NCBI GenBank assembly: GCA_963669315.1
Contig: OY770021.1
Span: 2,418,001 to 2,482,000, forward strand
DNA: 64,000 nucleotides
Direction: 5' to 3'
From: SZUA-547 sp963669315
GTDB taxonomy: Bacteria; Pseudomonadota; Alphaproteobacteria; Rhodobacterales; Rhodobacteraceae
The notes under the pieces: generated by a model
Database searches by the model: none
The model's input: only the letters and a program-made list of their open reading frames with translations
Told to the model about the DNA's origin: nothing
Made by a program: the position numbers and the translations under genes
Shown: in pieces, positions 34,330-42,536 of the stretch
Numbering within the stretch: position 1 is the stretch's first letter
Layout of the letters: every line of letters begins with the position of its first letter

Positions 34330-35031
34330 ATGGCGTCACCGCGCATCCTCATGGTTTTGACCTCTTACGACCGTTTCGGCTTTCATGGCGGAGAGACGGG
34401 CGTCTCTCTGTCCGAATTCGCCGCCGCCTGCTACGCGTTGGCGGATGCGGGCGTTCCCGCCGAGATCACCACGATCAAGGGCGGCATGCCGCCGATCGAT
34501 CCGGCCAGCGCCAAGGGCGACTCGGAAGCGCTGGAGCGCTATGCGGAGGACGAGTTCCTGAAGGAAGCGCTGGAGGCGGCGCCGAAGCTCTCTGACGTCG
34601 CCACGCTGGAATACGACGCGGTGTTCCTGCCGGGCGGGCCCGGCGCGCTGTGGGATTTCTCCACCGCGCCCGAACTGACGGTGATGCTTGAGCAATTCCA
34701 CCTGACCGGCAAACCGATCGCCGCCACGGGTTGCGCGCTGGCCGCGCTGGCCCCGGTGATGGACCGGTTCGGCCGCTCTGTCGTCGCGGGCAAAACCGTC
34801 AGCGTCTATTCCGACGCCGAGGCGGAAGCCGCGCATCTGAAGGGCGTGATGCCGTTCTCGCTGGAGCAGAAGATGGGCCAGTTGGGCGCCGAGATCGCGA
34901 ATGGCGCGCCGGGCGAGGCCAGCGTTTCCGTCGATGGCGCGCTGATCACCGGTCAGAACGCCGAATCGGCTGCGGACGCGGCCAAGGCTCTGGTTGAGCT
35001 TCTGACGGTCGAAGAGGCGAAAGCCGCGTAA
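34330..35031 (+). CDS. DJ-1/PfpI (Hsp31-like) family protein
   Basis: A 233-residue protein of the class I glutamine amidotransferase-like superfamily, close to Hsp31/YajL-type glyoxalases and chaperones. The N-terminus SYDRFGFHGGETGVSLSEFA supplies the Glu of the active site, and the nucleophile elbow is ATGCALAALAP near residue 138. The residue after the Cys is Ala where Hsp31 has His, so a Cys-His-acid triad is not obvious and the activity may differ. AAAGGAG precedes ATG 34330. A strong terminator follows. Confidence 0.87.
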   Translation: MASPRILMVLTSYDRFGFHGGETGVSLSEFAAACYALADAGVPAEITTIKGGMPPIDPASAKGDSEALERYAEDEFLKEALEAAPKLSDVATLEYDAVFLPGGPGALWDFSTAPELTVMLEQFHLTGKPIAATGCALAALAPVMDRFGRSVVAGKTVSVYSDAEAEAAHLKGVMPFSLEQKMGQLGAEIANGAPGEASVSVDGALITGQNAESAADAAKALVELLTVEEAKAA

Positions 35032-35069
35032 TTCGCGCTTATCGTCGTCCCATTGCTGGACGTTTTGAA

Positions 35070-35100
35070 CCCCGCCGCGCATCGCGGCGGGGTTTTCGTT
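35070..35100 (+). terminator. intrinsic terminator after the DJ-1-like gene
   Basis: CCCCGCCGCG (35070-35079), a three-base loop CAT, and CGCGGCGGGG (35083-35092) form a perfect ten-base-pair stem, followed by TTTTCGTTT. It lies 38 bases after the stop at 35031 and is the clearest intrinsic terminator in the window. On the minus strand the flanking bases offer a weaker A/T run for the convergent gene. Confidence 0.93.
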
Positions 35101-35126
35101 TGAGCGCCAAGAGATGCGCGCGCCAG

Positions 35127-36272
35127 TCACGAAGCAAGTTCATACGCCGCGTGCGTGGCCCGTTGCTCTGGGGCGGGCGGGCGATCATCTGGCGCCGTCG
35201 CGACGCGTTCGACCAACAATTGTGTGAAACGCCGCGCGCCGGTGAAGGACGCCCATGCCAGAATGCGAATGAAATCTTCTTCGCTTCCGACGTATTCGAG
35301 CACGGCTTCCGCCATCTTTTCATCCACCTGATAGGGCGCCTTGGCGAGGACGATCGCGAGCTTGGCGATCGCCCGCTCCCCACCGCGCAGCCCTTCCACT
35401 TCCGGGTTCACCCATGACCGGCTGATCGGCATCTGCTGTCCTCGCCAGGCGTCAAGCGATGATCCGACGACCGATCGGATGCGCGGAGAGATCACCGATG
35501 CGGACTCCCGTTCCGCCGCGGCCGCCCATCGCGCCAGGGCGTCCGCCACGCGCGTGTTGGGTTTGGCCCACGCCATGTCCTCCGGCAAGGGGGCCGACGG
35601 CAGAAGGGGCAGCGCTCGGCCCGGCTCTAGTGGAACGCGCCGGGTCGCCTCCAACTCACGGCCAAACATCCGCAGCGCTCCCGCCTTGATCGCCTGCAAT
35701 CCGAATGGCGCGCCGACAGGAGAGTCCTCCATCACCACATGGCTGAACCGGTTGATGTCGCTCATCCCCATCAGCGTGCCGAGAACTTCGGGCAATTGTT
35801 CGGCGGTGAACGGCGTCTCGGGGAGGTCGGCCCGTGCGGGATCGGCGACCGCCCGCACCCACTCCAACCGTTTGCGCAGCGTGACATCCGTCGCATCGAG
35901 GCTGTTTTGCGCGAAGATGTCGCCAGCCGCGTCGTGCTCTCCGCCAGCGTGAACCAGGCTGACCAGCATGTCCTCGCAATAGGGGCAGTCGTTGATTTGC
36001 GAGAGGACCGCGCTGACCGCGTCCTTTGTCGTGCGATCGACCTTGTCGGCGACCAGCATCGCCTCGCGTCCCGCGGTCCATATCGCAGCCATCAGCTCCG
36101 GGACTTTCGAACGGCTGGTTAGTGAGCCGTTCTTGAAGAAATCCTCGCGGATCATGTCGTAGACGCGTTTGGTCAATCCGTCGGCCTTGCGCGTCGGCAC
36201 CGCCCTGACATAGCGCATCGTCTGCACCGACAGCGTATCGAACAGCCAATATCTGAGAGTTTTCGGTAGCAT
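35127..36272 (-). CDS. AhpD/carboxymuconolactone decarboxylase-like protein
   Basis: A 381-residue helical protein with an AhpD-like core. The CxxC motif in INDCPYCEDMLVSLVHAGGEH (near residue 108) matches the redox-active pair and downstream His of the AhpD/CMD family. A second helical half (about 300-365) has similar spacing but no cysteines. ATG 36272 is chosen because AAGGAG precedes it and the upstream frame lies in AT-rich intergenic DNA. It is divergent from an HxlR-type regulator, which probably controls it in response to a redox or electrophile signal. Confidence 0.8.
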   Translation of the reverse strand: MLPKTLRYWLFDTLSVQTMRYVRAVPTRKADGLTKRVYDMIREDFFKNGSLTSRSKVPELMAAIWTAGREAMLVADKVDRTTKDAVSAVLSQINDCPYCEDMLVSLVHAGGEHDAAGDIFAQNSLDATDVTLRKRLEWVRAVADPARADLPETPFTAEQLPEVLGTLMGMSDINRFSHVVMEDSPVGAPFGLQAIKAGALRMFGRELEATRRVPLEPGRALPLLPSAPLPEDMAWAKPNTRVADALARWAAAAERESASVISPRIRSVVGSSLDAWRGQQMPISRSWVNPEVEGLRGGERAIAKLAIVLAKAPYQVDEKMAEAVLEYVGSEEDFIRILAWASFTGARRFTQLLVERVATAPDDRPPAPEQRATHAAYELAS

Positions 36273-36413
36273 GGTTTCGCTCCTTGCATTTCGGTTGCGG
36301 CAAGTACGAGACCTCGGGTACATGATATAAAAAATCCAGATACAAAATTTGAATCTTGCAGATGCCAAGATCACTTCAACGACAATCAACTATCTGAAAT
36401 AAAGATGAAATTA

Positions 36414-36448
36414 AATTCTGAAGAATCAGAATTAAGTGATAATTAAGT
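36414..36448. promoter_or_regulatory. candidate operator between the AhpD-like gene and the HxlR regulator
   Basis: AATTCTGA (36414-36421) and TCAGAATT (36426-36433) form a perfect inverted repeat with a four-base spacer. AATTAAGT at 36430-36437 is repeated exactly at 36441-36448, eleven bases on, about one DNA turn. Both lie in an AT-rich island (roughly 36330-36480) between divergent genes, a usual place for a regulator to act on itself and its target. Confidence 0.5.
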
Positions 36449-36495
36449 ACAAAAATGTAGTAGATTTTGAGTTTCAGCACGCTTAACGTTCTTGC

Positions 36496-37173
36496 ATGAC
36501 CGGCTATGGACAATTCTGCCCGATTGCGAAGGCGTCTGAGGTTCTCAGCGAGCGCTGGACCATTCTTATACTTCGGGAACTTGGAGCGGGCGGTGAATCG
36601 TTTAACGACCTTCGCCGGGGAATGCCCCTGATTTCGCCGTCCCTGCTTTCGACGCGACTGAAATCACTGGAGCGCGCCAAGATCATTACGCGGGCTGAGA
36701 CGGAGAAAGGCGTCCGGTATGCGCTGACCGAGTCCGGGCGCGAGCTGAAGTCAATCATCCTGCAGATGGGCGTGTGGGGCCACCGCTGGGCGCGCAGCAA
36801 ACTGACGCCGGATGATCTCGATCCCTCGATGCTGATGTGGGACATCCACCGGACGATGAACGCGGAGTATTTTGGCTTGGATCGCACGCTCCTGCACTTT
36901 GAGTTCAGTGATTTTGACGCAAAATTTCGGCGCTGGTGGCTGATCGTCCAAAGCGGCGAGGTGGACGCCTGCATGAAGGACCCGGGTCACAGCATTGATC
37001 TGAAGATCGTCACAGACGTTCGAACGCTGACCGGCGTCTGGATGGGTGATATCGACCTGGGTCAGGCGTTGCGCGACCGGAGGATCAGGCTGACGGGCGA
37101 CGACAAGCTCACGCGGGACGTCTCCATCTGGCTCGGGAGCAACTATTTCGCGGATATACCACCCGCAAGGTGA
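36496..37173 (+). CDS. HxlR family regulator with C-terminal SCP2-like domain
   Basis: A 225-residue regulator. Residues 1-100 form the HxlR winged helix: FCPIAKASEVLSERWTILIL, then LISPSLLSTRLKSLERAKII and GVRYALTESGREL; the Cys near residue 8 is the one redox-sensing members use. Residues about 115-220 resemble an SCP2/sterol-carrier-like domain, a combination found in several proteobacterial regulators. No ribosome binding site is seen before ATG 36496. It is divergent from the AhpD-like gene and convergent with the cyclase gene. Confidence 0.88.
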   Translation: MTGYGQFCPIAKASEVLSERWTILILRELGAGGESFNDLRRGMPLISPSLLSTRLKSLERAKIITRAETEKGVRYALTESGRELKSIILQMGVWGHRWARSKLTPDDLDPSMLMWDIHRTMNAEYFGLDRTLLHFEFSDFDAKFRRWWLIVQSGEVDACMKDPGHSIDLKIVTDVRTLTGVWMGDIDLGQALRDRRIRLTGDDKLTRDVSIWLGSNYFADIPPAR

Positions 37174-37183
37174 TCATGCCTGG

Positions 37184-37990
37184 CTATCGTACTGGTGTGT
37201 ACAGTGCTATCGGGTTGTCGAAGCCCTTGAGACTTTGCAAGCCGACCGGTTCAAAGCTGAGGTCGGCCTCTGCGCACGCGTCTCTGACATCGCCGGACAC
37301 AAGAACCGCACCAGCCTTGGCGATGTCGCAGATACGGGCCGTCATCTGAACGGACGATCCAAACAGATCGTTACTTTCTTCGACGGGTTCGCCCGCATGA
37401 ACTCCGATCCTCACATGAATGGGGGTGTCGCTGCCTGCGTTGTAGTCGGCGAAACCATCTTGAATCCTGATCGCACATGCGACCGAGGCCGGGACATTGT
37501 CAAATGACGCCATTATGCCGTCCCCGAGGTGCTTCACCTCCGAACCATCATGTTCCTCCAAAGAGCGTCGGATGATGGCGTCGTGAGCCCGAAGCAACTC
37601 CACGGACATCGCATCGCCAAGTCGTGTGGTCATCTCAGTTGAACCAACAATGTCTGTGAACATGATGGCGCGGAAAGCCGAGTCGTCGATCGCGCGCGCT
37701 GGCGACGTCGGCGGGTCGTGTATACGTCCAAGAAATGCTTCGACCGCGGAGAGGTCGACAGGGATCATTTCGTTGGCGACATGTCCGTGCGCCTCAGCGT
37801 GCACCCTGTCGGCGGTTTCTTTGTCCGGAGCATCCACAAGGCAAAATGTGGTCTTGCGCTCTGCGTCGTACCAGTAAGTCAGGAATTTGACGCCGTACGC
37901 GTCCTGAATTTCCAGGTCTTTGATGTGCAGCCGGGCGGTTTCCTCAGCCGATTGCTCAACCATTTCATGACGGTCCAGGAAGATTGGCAT
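37184..37990 (-). CDS. DUF4242 (nickel-binding-like) domain fused to class III nucleotide cyclase
   Basis: A 268-residue protein. Residues 1-80 match DUF4242, the SCO4226-type metal-binding ferredoxin-like fold (MPIFLDRHEMVEQSAEETAR, then LVDAPDKETADRVHAEAHGH). Residues about 105-268 are a class III cyclase domain: metal-binding Asp in FTDIVGST and HLGDGIMA, with Lys and Asp at positions that favour ATP over GTP (VKHLGDG, NDLFGSS). The transition-state Asn is replaced by Gln in GSSVQMTARI, as in related fusions. ATG 37990 has GAGGAGA upstream. A metal-responsive cAMP source is plausible. Confidence 0.85.
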   Translation of the reverse strand: MPIFLDRHEMVEQSAEETARLHIKDLEIQDAYGVKFLTYWYDAERKTTFCLVDAPDKETADRVHAEAHGHVANEMIPVDLSAVEAFLGRIHDPPTSPARAIDDSAFRAIMFTDIVGSTEMTTRLGDAMSVELLRAHDAIIRRSLEEHDGSEVKHLGDGIMASFDNVPASVACAIRIQDGFADYNAGSDTPIHVRIGVHAGEPVEESNDLFGSSVQMTARICDIAKAGAVLVSGDVRDACAEADLSFEPVGLQSLKGFDNPIALYTPVR

Positions 37991-38128
37991 TGTCCGTCTC
38001 CTCGCGAGTCCGCCCATTCTAACATGGAATGCGTCCGGCATTTATCTTGCACCGACGCAGAACCGCAGCCTTCCCAGCGCCGGTTTGGTTCCCTAAATTA
38101 GATAGAACACCATCAAAGGAGGTCGCCC

Positions 38129-38437
38129 ATGCCCGTTCCTGCCGCTTTGCCGCCGCTCGCCATCTATGCGCTGCGGGCCGTCGCGGTCGGGGCATTGGTC
38201 GCCTATGTCGCGCGCCGCAGGACGCCGGGGCCGCGCGACCTTTACCGGGAAAGCGCGCTGAACCAGACGCCGGAAGGGCTGGAGCTGGACGCCGAGCGCA
38301 AACCGGGCGAGGCGCGGCTGGACGGGGCCGGGCGGTTTCGCCGGGTGATCAGGATCGGCCGGAACGGCCCGGGGGTGGAGGTGGATATCGCCAGTCTCGC
38401 TCGCATTCGCCTGCGGCCGGTGCATTTCGATCGCTGA
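38129..38437 (+). CDS. small membrane-anchored unknown protein
   Basis: A 102-residue protein with one N-terminal hydrophobic segment (about 7-27, PPLAIYALRAVAVGALVAYV) followed by an Arg-rich stretch, so it probably sits in the inner membrane with its basic tail in the cytoplasm. The C-terminal half (RFRRVIRIGRNGPGVEVDIASLARIRLRPV) is beta-like. AAAGGAGG eight bases before ATG 38129 is a strong ribosome binding site. I do not recognise the family. A GST gene follows after 33 bases and may be co-transcribed. Confidence 0.75.
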   Translation: MPVPAALPPLAIYALRAVAVGALVAYVARRRTPGPRDLYRESALNQTPEGLELDAERKPGEARLDGAGRFRRVIRIGRNGPGVEVDIASLARIRLRPVHFDR

Positions 38438-38470
38438 CGATCAATTCCCAATCAGCCAAAGGAACCACGC

Positions 38471-39079
38471 ATGCGCCTGATCGGCTCTCCCACGTCTCCG
38501 TTCGCCCGAAAGGTCCTGATCGTCGCCCATGAGGCGGGGATCGCCAGCCGGATCGAGATCGCGAACGGCTCCGGATCGCCGCTCAGCCCCCATGCGGAGA
38601 CAATCGCCGTGAACCCGCTGGGAAAGGTGCCCTGCCTGCTTCGCGACGAGGGGCCGGCGATTTTCGATAGCCGGGCGATCTGTCAGTATCTGGACGCGGC
38701 GGCGGGCGGCGGCCTGACGCCGGAAGGCGAAGGGCGCTGGAGGGCGATGACGTTGGAGGCGCTGGGCGACGGCATCATGGAGGCGGCGCTGCTGGCGGTC
38801 TATGAGGCGCGACTCAGGCCGGAGGAGATCCGCTTCGAGCCCTGGGTCGACGGGCAGAAGTCCAAGGTCAACCGGGCGCTCGACCATCTTGAGTCGCGTT
38901 GGACGGCGGCGCTGTCCGGCCCGATGACGCTGGGAACGATCGCGGTCGGCGCGGCGCTCGGCTATATCGATTTTCGCAACGTGGTTGGCGACTGGCGGCC
39001 GTCGCGCCCCAGCCTCGCCAAATGGCATGAGAATTTTGCCGCCCGGCCGTCCTATGCGGCGACTGCGCCGGCGGGGTAG
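38471..39079 (+). CDS. glutathione S-transferase family protein
   Basis: A 202-residue two-domain protein. The thioredoxin-like N-terminal half (about 1-78) has RLIGSPTSPFARKV, NPLGKVPCLLRDEG with its cis-Pro, and the glutathione-binding DSRAICQYLD. The helical C-terminal half (about 88-200) contains a hydrophobic pocket and the N-capping region GTIAVGAALGYID. Ser8 or Ser11 may serve in place of Tyr. Substrate unknown. The start ATG 38471 fits the family. Confidence 0.9.
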   Translation: MRLIGSPTSPFARKVLIVAHEAGIASRIEIANGSGSPLSPHAETIAVNPLGKVPCLLRDEGPAIFDSRAICQYLDAAAGGGLTPEGEGRWRAMTLEALGDGIMEAALLAVYEARLRPEEIRFEPWVDGQKSKVNRALDHLESRWTAALSGPMTLGTIAVGAALGYIDFRNVVGDWRPSRPSLAKWHENFAARPSYAATAPAG

Positions 39080-39287
39080 TCATGGCCGGTCGCCAGCCGG
39101 CGCATCGCGTTCGAATTGAAAGCCTGCTCACCCGGAAAATCCGTCGACACGCATTGCGGCGTAACGCGCGACGCCCGTTGCGATCTAGCCTCATCGCTTG
39201 ACTGCGTTTGGGGTTTTGCACTCAGCTATAAGGGTTTGGTGGGGCCGCGCTTTGTCGTAAGAGCGTGAGGCGGAAGGACGACATGGC

Positions 39288-41045
39288 ATGGCGGAGACGG
39301 ACGGAAAGAAAATCATCGCTCTGGCGAAAAAGAAGGATCTGAATTTCGCCGCCGTCCTGGATGGCAAGTCAGTTGAGGTTTGCGCCGATCCGATGGCGCA
39401 GCCGAAGTCTCTGGCGGGCGAGTTGAAGAAGGCGTTCAAGAAGTCCAAGCCCATTGCGCGCGGCGTGATTGGGCCCGACGGCGGTGGGATTGTCTTCAAA
39501 CTGGAACTTGAAAAGCCCGGCTTTGAGAAACAGGCCAAAGCGTTTCTCAAGAAGAGTGGCGCGGCGTCCCTGCAATTTCGCGTGCAGTCCGAGAATGGGG
39601 GGGATGGCGGCCAGCCCGCGGCGGATGAGGGCGAAGCCCCGATCAACGACCTCGACAATGATCAGCGTGAACGGTTTGACGACGACGATAATGACGATGA
39701 CGATGACGACGACAATGACAACGATCGGGATGTGTTCAAGGACGCTAAAGGCGGCAAGGTGGAGCTCTGGTCGCGCAATGTCGGCGGCGCTTTGAAAGAC
39801 AAGCTCGGCGAATACGGCCGTTTCCTCGAAATTGGAGAGCAAGGGTCGATTAGTCTGACCGTGAATGGCGAGTTGATGGCCGTTTTCGAGACGGCGAAGG
39901 ACGACCCGGTGCGCGGCAACATCATCGACGCCTGCAACTTAATCTTCGACAAGCTGATCGACGCATCGGTCAAGGACTTCCCAGACGTCGACAAGCTGAC
40001 TGCTGAGCTCTCGGCGCATGCGAGCCTTCAGGGTCTCGATCAGGCGGGAGAGGACGCCTATGTGCGGCAGGAACTCGAAAAAAGGATCGCGGAGGCGGTC
40101 AAGAAGAAGGCGCTGCCAAACCTGCAGACGCGCGCCAAGGCCGTGAACCAGAAGATTGAGGAAGTTGCGACCAAGCATTTTGTCCGGCTCGTCAGGCAAG
40201 ACGCTTTGCTGGCGGAAAAAAGCCGGGCGGCGAAGATATTCATACGCGCGCGCTATGTGGCGCCGGCGTTTGGCTTCGTGGTCGCTGGCGTCGGAATGAT
40301 CACCGGCGCCGCGGCGGCGACGGGGGCGTCCGCGGGCGCCGCAGGTCCGCCGGCGGTGGGCGCGACTTTCGCCGGGATCGCAATGCTGCGCAGCGCGTCC
40401 AGCTTGGTTAAGAACGTGCGCGAGAAGACAGCCAGCGTCGAGCAGATCTGCGCCGACGCGGGAAAGGAACTGGAGGCGCTGATCGAACGCTACAAGGGCA
40501 AGCAGGATCAGACCGCGCGGGCGCGCACCGCGATAAACTCTGTGTTGGCGCAGGACATCCTCGCCACCCATTCCACCGTGGCCAAAAGCCTGTCGCGCTT
40601 GGAGAAGCCGCTCGCAGCCATCGAAAAAACGCGCGCCATCCGAAGAAAAGCGGTTCAAACCTCCCTGGAGGATATCGACAGGAAGGTCAAAGAACTCGCC
40701 GTCACCGGATTGCCGGAGAACGAGATCGAAAGGCTGCCCAAAGTGAAGGCCGCCCGCTCGGACATCAGGAAACTGCTGGACAGCGTTCACAACGAGGCCA
40801 AGGAGAGCAAGCCGCTATTCGATACTTACAGCAGTTTGCAGGATCTGATGGCGGAGCTTGGGCAGAGCGTAAAGCTCAATGACGGCGGCGAGCGCGCCAT
40901 CGCCGTCGCTGTCGAAGGGGTGGCGTTGCTCGTGAATCTCGGGGCCGGACTGGGCGCCGTCGGCGGCGCGATGGACGCGGCTATCGTGCTGGCCGGGCAG
41001 GCGGCCGACACCGCATCGACGCTGGAGGCCGAAGCGGGAACCTGA
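39288..41045 (+). CDS. orphan 585-aa protein with Asp tract and two Gly/Ala-rich hydrophobic segments
   Basis: I do not recognise this protein. Residues 1-100 form a compact Lys-rich alpha/beta domain (KKIIALAKKKDLNFAAVL). An acidic tract of Asp and Asn spans about 131-148. Long amphipathic helices follow (about 220-320 and 375-530), interrupted by a Gly/Ala-rich hydrophobic segment (about 322-365), with a second such segment near 536-574. Hydrophobic hairpins flanked by long helices occur in alpha-pore-forming toxins and in membrane-remodelling proteins; this is analogy, not homology. There is no signal peptide. The gene stands alone. Confidence 0.7.
   Translation: MAETDGKKIIALAKKKDLNFAAVLDGKSVEVCADPMAQPKSLAGELKKAFKKSKPIARGVIGPDGGGIVFKLELEKPGFEKQAKAFLKKSGAASLQFRVQSENGGDGGQPAADEGEAPINDLDNDQRERFDDDDNDDDDDDDNDNDRDVFKDAKGGKVELWSRNVGGALKDKLGEYGRFLEIGEQGSISLTVNGELMAVFETAKDDPVRGNIIDACNLIFDKLIDASVKDFPDVDKLTAELSAHASLQGLDQAGEDAYVRQELEKRIAEAVKKKALPNLQTRAKAVNQKIEEVATKHFVRLVRQDALLAEKSRAAKIFIRARYVAPAFGFVVAGVGMITGAAAATGASAGAAGPPAVGATFAGIAMLRSASSLVKNVREKTASVEQICADAGKELEALIERYKGKQDQTARARTAINSVLAQDILATHSTVAKSLSRLEKPLAAIEKTRAIRRKAVQTSLEDIDRKVKELAVTGLPENEIERLPKVKAARSDIRKLLDSVHNEAKESKPLFDTYSSLQDLMAELGQSVKLNDGGERAIAVAVEGVALLVNLGAGLGAVGGAMDAAIVLAGQAADTASTLEAEAGT
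39678..39731 (+). repeat. GAC/GAT microsatellite-like tract encoding Asp/Asn
   Basis: Eighteen consecutive codons are almost all GAC, GAT or AAT/AAC, encoding an Asp/Asn run inside the orphan 585-residue protein. Repeats of this kind can change length by slippage in steps of three, without breaking the frame. The encoded tract could bind calcium or act as a spacer. Confidence 0.8.
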
Positions 41046-41088
41046 CCATCGGTACGGGATCGGCCAAGATCTGCGGCGCAGGCCTGGG

Positions 41089-41541
41089 CTATTCCCCCCG
41101 ACTGCGCTTCAGAACGCGGCGGCGGGCGAGGCCGCTTTCCTTGTCCGAGACATAGAGAAGGCCGCAAAGACGGCGCACCAGATTGGCCTCATAGTGGTCG
41201 GTGACGCCATCGGCCTGCGCGACCTCCCAGACCCGCTCGATCAGCCAGATGCGTTCCTCATGCGGCACCGCGTCCTTCACGGCGCGGGAAAAGCGAACGA
41301 TGTCGGCCGCTTTGGACTGCGCGTCCTCTCCCGCCTTGCGGAGGGCGTGGGCCTCATCGGCGGAAAGCTCATAGTGATCGGCGAGGATGGCGTCGATCGC
41401 GCCTTTCTCGGAAGCGGCGTACTCACCGTCGGCCAAGGCGGCCTCGACCAGCAGGGCTGCGACCGCAATGCGGGCCTCATCATGGGTCGGGGGTTCGTCG
41501 GGGCTGTCGCCGCCGAGAAGGGCGCGGAGGAAACTGACCAT
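41089..41541 (-). CDS. TerB-like tellurite resistance family protein
   Basis: About 150 residues of mostly helical protein matching the TerB fold: VAALLVEAALADGEYAASEK with paired acidic residues near the N-terminus, and WEVAQADGVTDHYEANLVRRL near the end, the metal-binding repeats of the family. ATG 41541 is used; TTG 41577, with GGAG upstream, is an alternative that adds 12 residues. It follows an Lrp-type gene on the same strand. Tellurite resistance itself is unlikely, since no other ter genes are present; a membrane-stress role is a guess. Confidence 0.85.
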   Translation of the reverse strand: MVSFLRALLGGDSPDEPPTHDEARIAVAALLVEAALADGEYAASEKGAIDAILADHYELSADEAHALRKAGEDAQSKAADIVRFSRAVKDAVPHEERIWLIERVWEVAQADGVTDHYEANLVRRLCGLLYVSDKESGLARRRVLKRSRGE

Positions 41542-41583
41542 GAGATCGGAGATAGAGGGCGCGGCGAGGCTGTGCAACCCGCC

Positions 41584-42057
41584 TCACTCCACCGGCAGCG
41601 CCGTCGTCTCCTTGATCTTCTCCATTACGAAGCTGGCCGAGACGTCGGCGAGGTCGATCTTCGCGATCAGGCGCTGATAGAGCGCGTCATAGGACTTCAT
41701 ATCCGCCAACTCCGCCCGGATCAGGTAGTCGACCTCTCCGGTCGTGCGATAGACGCCCGTGATCTCGGGCAGATCGCGCACAGCAGCGTGGAACTTCTTC
41801 AGCCAATCATCCGAATGCCGCCCCGCGCGCACGGCGATGAACGCGGTCAGCGCCAGGCCCAGCGCCTCCGGATCCGCCAAGGCGACGCGGGCGGTGATGA
41901 CGCCGTCCTCCTCCAGCCGCCTGATGCGCCGCCAGCAGGCGTTGCGCGACAGGCCGATCTTGTCGCCGAGCGCCTCGATCGACTGGCCGCAATCACGTTG
42001 CAATTCGGCGATCAGGCGGCGGTCGAGTCGGTCGAATGTCTCGCTGGCGTTAATCAT
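41584..42057 (-). CDS. Lrp/AsnC family regulator
   Basis: A 157-residue regulator with a helix-turn-helix (about 8-55, LDRRLIAELQRDCGQS then LSRNACWRRIRRLEEDGVI) and a RAM domain with the ligand-pocket region VYRTTGEVDYLIRAELADM. It is the second member of this family in the window and is about as similar to the ald-linked one as typical paralogues. It is divergent from a DUF6356 gene, with a palindrome in the gap, and lies upstream of the TerB gene. Effector unknown. Confidence 0.92.
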   Translation of the reverse strand: MINASETFDRLDRRLIAELQRDCGQSIEALGDKIGLSRNACWRRIRRLEEDGVITARVALADPEALGLALTAFIAVRAGRHSDDWLKKFHAAVRDLPEITGVYRTTGEVDYLIRAELADMKSYDALYQRLIAKIDLADVSASFVMEKIKETTALPVE

Positions 42058-42100
42058 GAAGGGAATTTATCCCAATTTATGCAAGATCAGCAATGAAGAT

Positions 42101-42115
42101 TGAGAAGAATTCTCA
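42101..42115. promoter_or_regulatory. palindrome between the second Lrp gene and the DUF6356 gene
   Basis: TGAGAA (42101-42106), spacer GAA, and TTCTCA (42110-42115) form a perfect inverted repeat of 15 bases, the size of an Lrp half-turn site. A second short palindrome, GGGA-N5-TCCC, begins at 42061. Both lie between divergent genes. Binding by the adjacent regulator is inference. Confidence 0.4.
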
Positions 42116-42163
42116 CGCAAGAGCGCCCATATTTCCATGCAAAAGATAAATGGGGATATCATC

Positions 42164-42403
42164 ATGAACCGCATCGCTGACGCCTTCACCGCCCATCCAG
42201 CTTCGGTGGATGAGACCTACTACGAGCATTTCCTGTTCGCGATGAAATTCTCAGCCCTGTTGTTCGCGGCGGCGTTCGCGGCGCTGGTCCACGCGGTTCT
42301 GCCGTTCCTTTTCGAGAATACCGCCAGCAACATGATCCGTCACCTATACGCCCGGATCGAGCATCGCGGCGTTTCCGCGCCCGCCGCGGTTCCCGCCGAA
42401 TGA
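42164..42403 (+). CDS. DUF6356 family small membrane protein
   Basis: A 79-residue protein. The N-terminal AFTAHPASVDETYYEHF matches the DUF6356 pattern of a His-Pro followed by Glu and a second His, and one membrane helix follows (about 27-50). ATG 42164 is preferred to the in-frame ATG at 42137 because the family begins at MNRIADAF. Divergent from an Lrp-type regulator. Function unknown; relatives occur widely in Rhodobacterales and sphingomonads. Confidence 0.85.
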   Translation: MNRIADAFTAHPASVDETYYEHFLFAMKFSALLFAAAFAALVHAVLPFLFENTASNMIRHLYARIEHRGVSAPAAVPAE

Positions 42404-42429
42404 CGGCTTCCCGGTTCTAGGGAGGAGAT

Positions 42430-42469
42430 GGCGGGCGCGGTTCTCCCCCCTCAATGAACCGTGCCCGCC
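42430..42469 (+). promoter_or_regulatory. long hairpin between the DUF6356 and MOSC genes
   Basis: GGCGGGCGCGGTTC (42430-42443) pairs with GAACCGTGCCCGCC (42456-42469): fourteen pairs with a single G-U in RNA and a 12-base loop. There is no T-run after either arm, so it is not a standard intrinsic terminator, although a stem this strong may still slow polymerase or block nucleases at the 3' end of the upstream message. Confidence 0.5.
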
Positions 42470-42536
42470 GGAACCGGTGGCGAACCCGGTCCAGCCCGGT
42501 CATACTCCGCCGCGATCATCGTTGACGGAGCGCTCC

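Noticed and set aside
34330..35031. Missing His after the DJ-1 nucleophile as a sign of a dead enzyme
   Set aside because: Other DJ-1 superfamily members lack this His and are active, so it is noted in the entry but not raised as a finding.
41089..41541. A tellurite-resistance operon
   Set aside because: Only a TerB-like protein is present; no other ter genes occur nearby.
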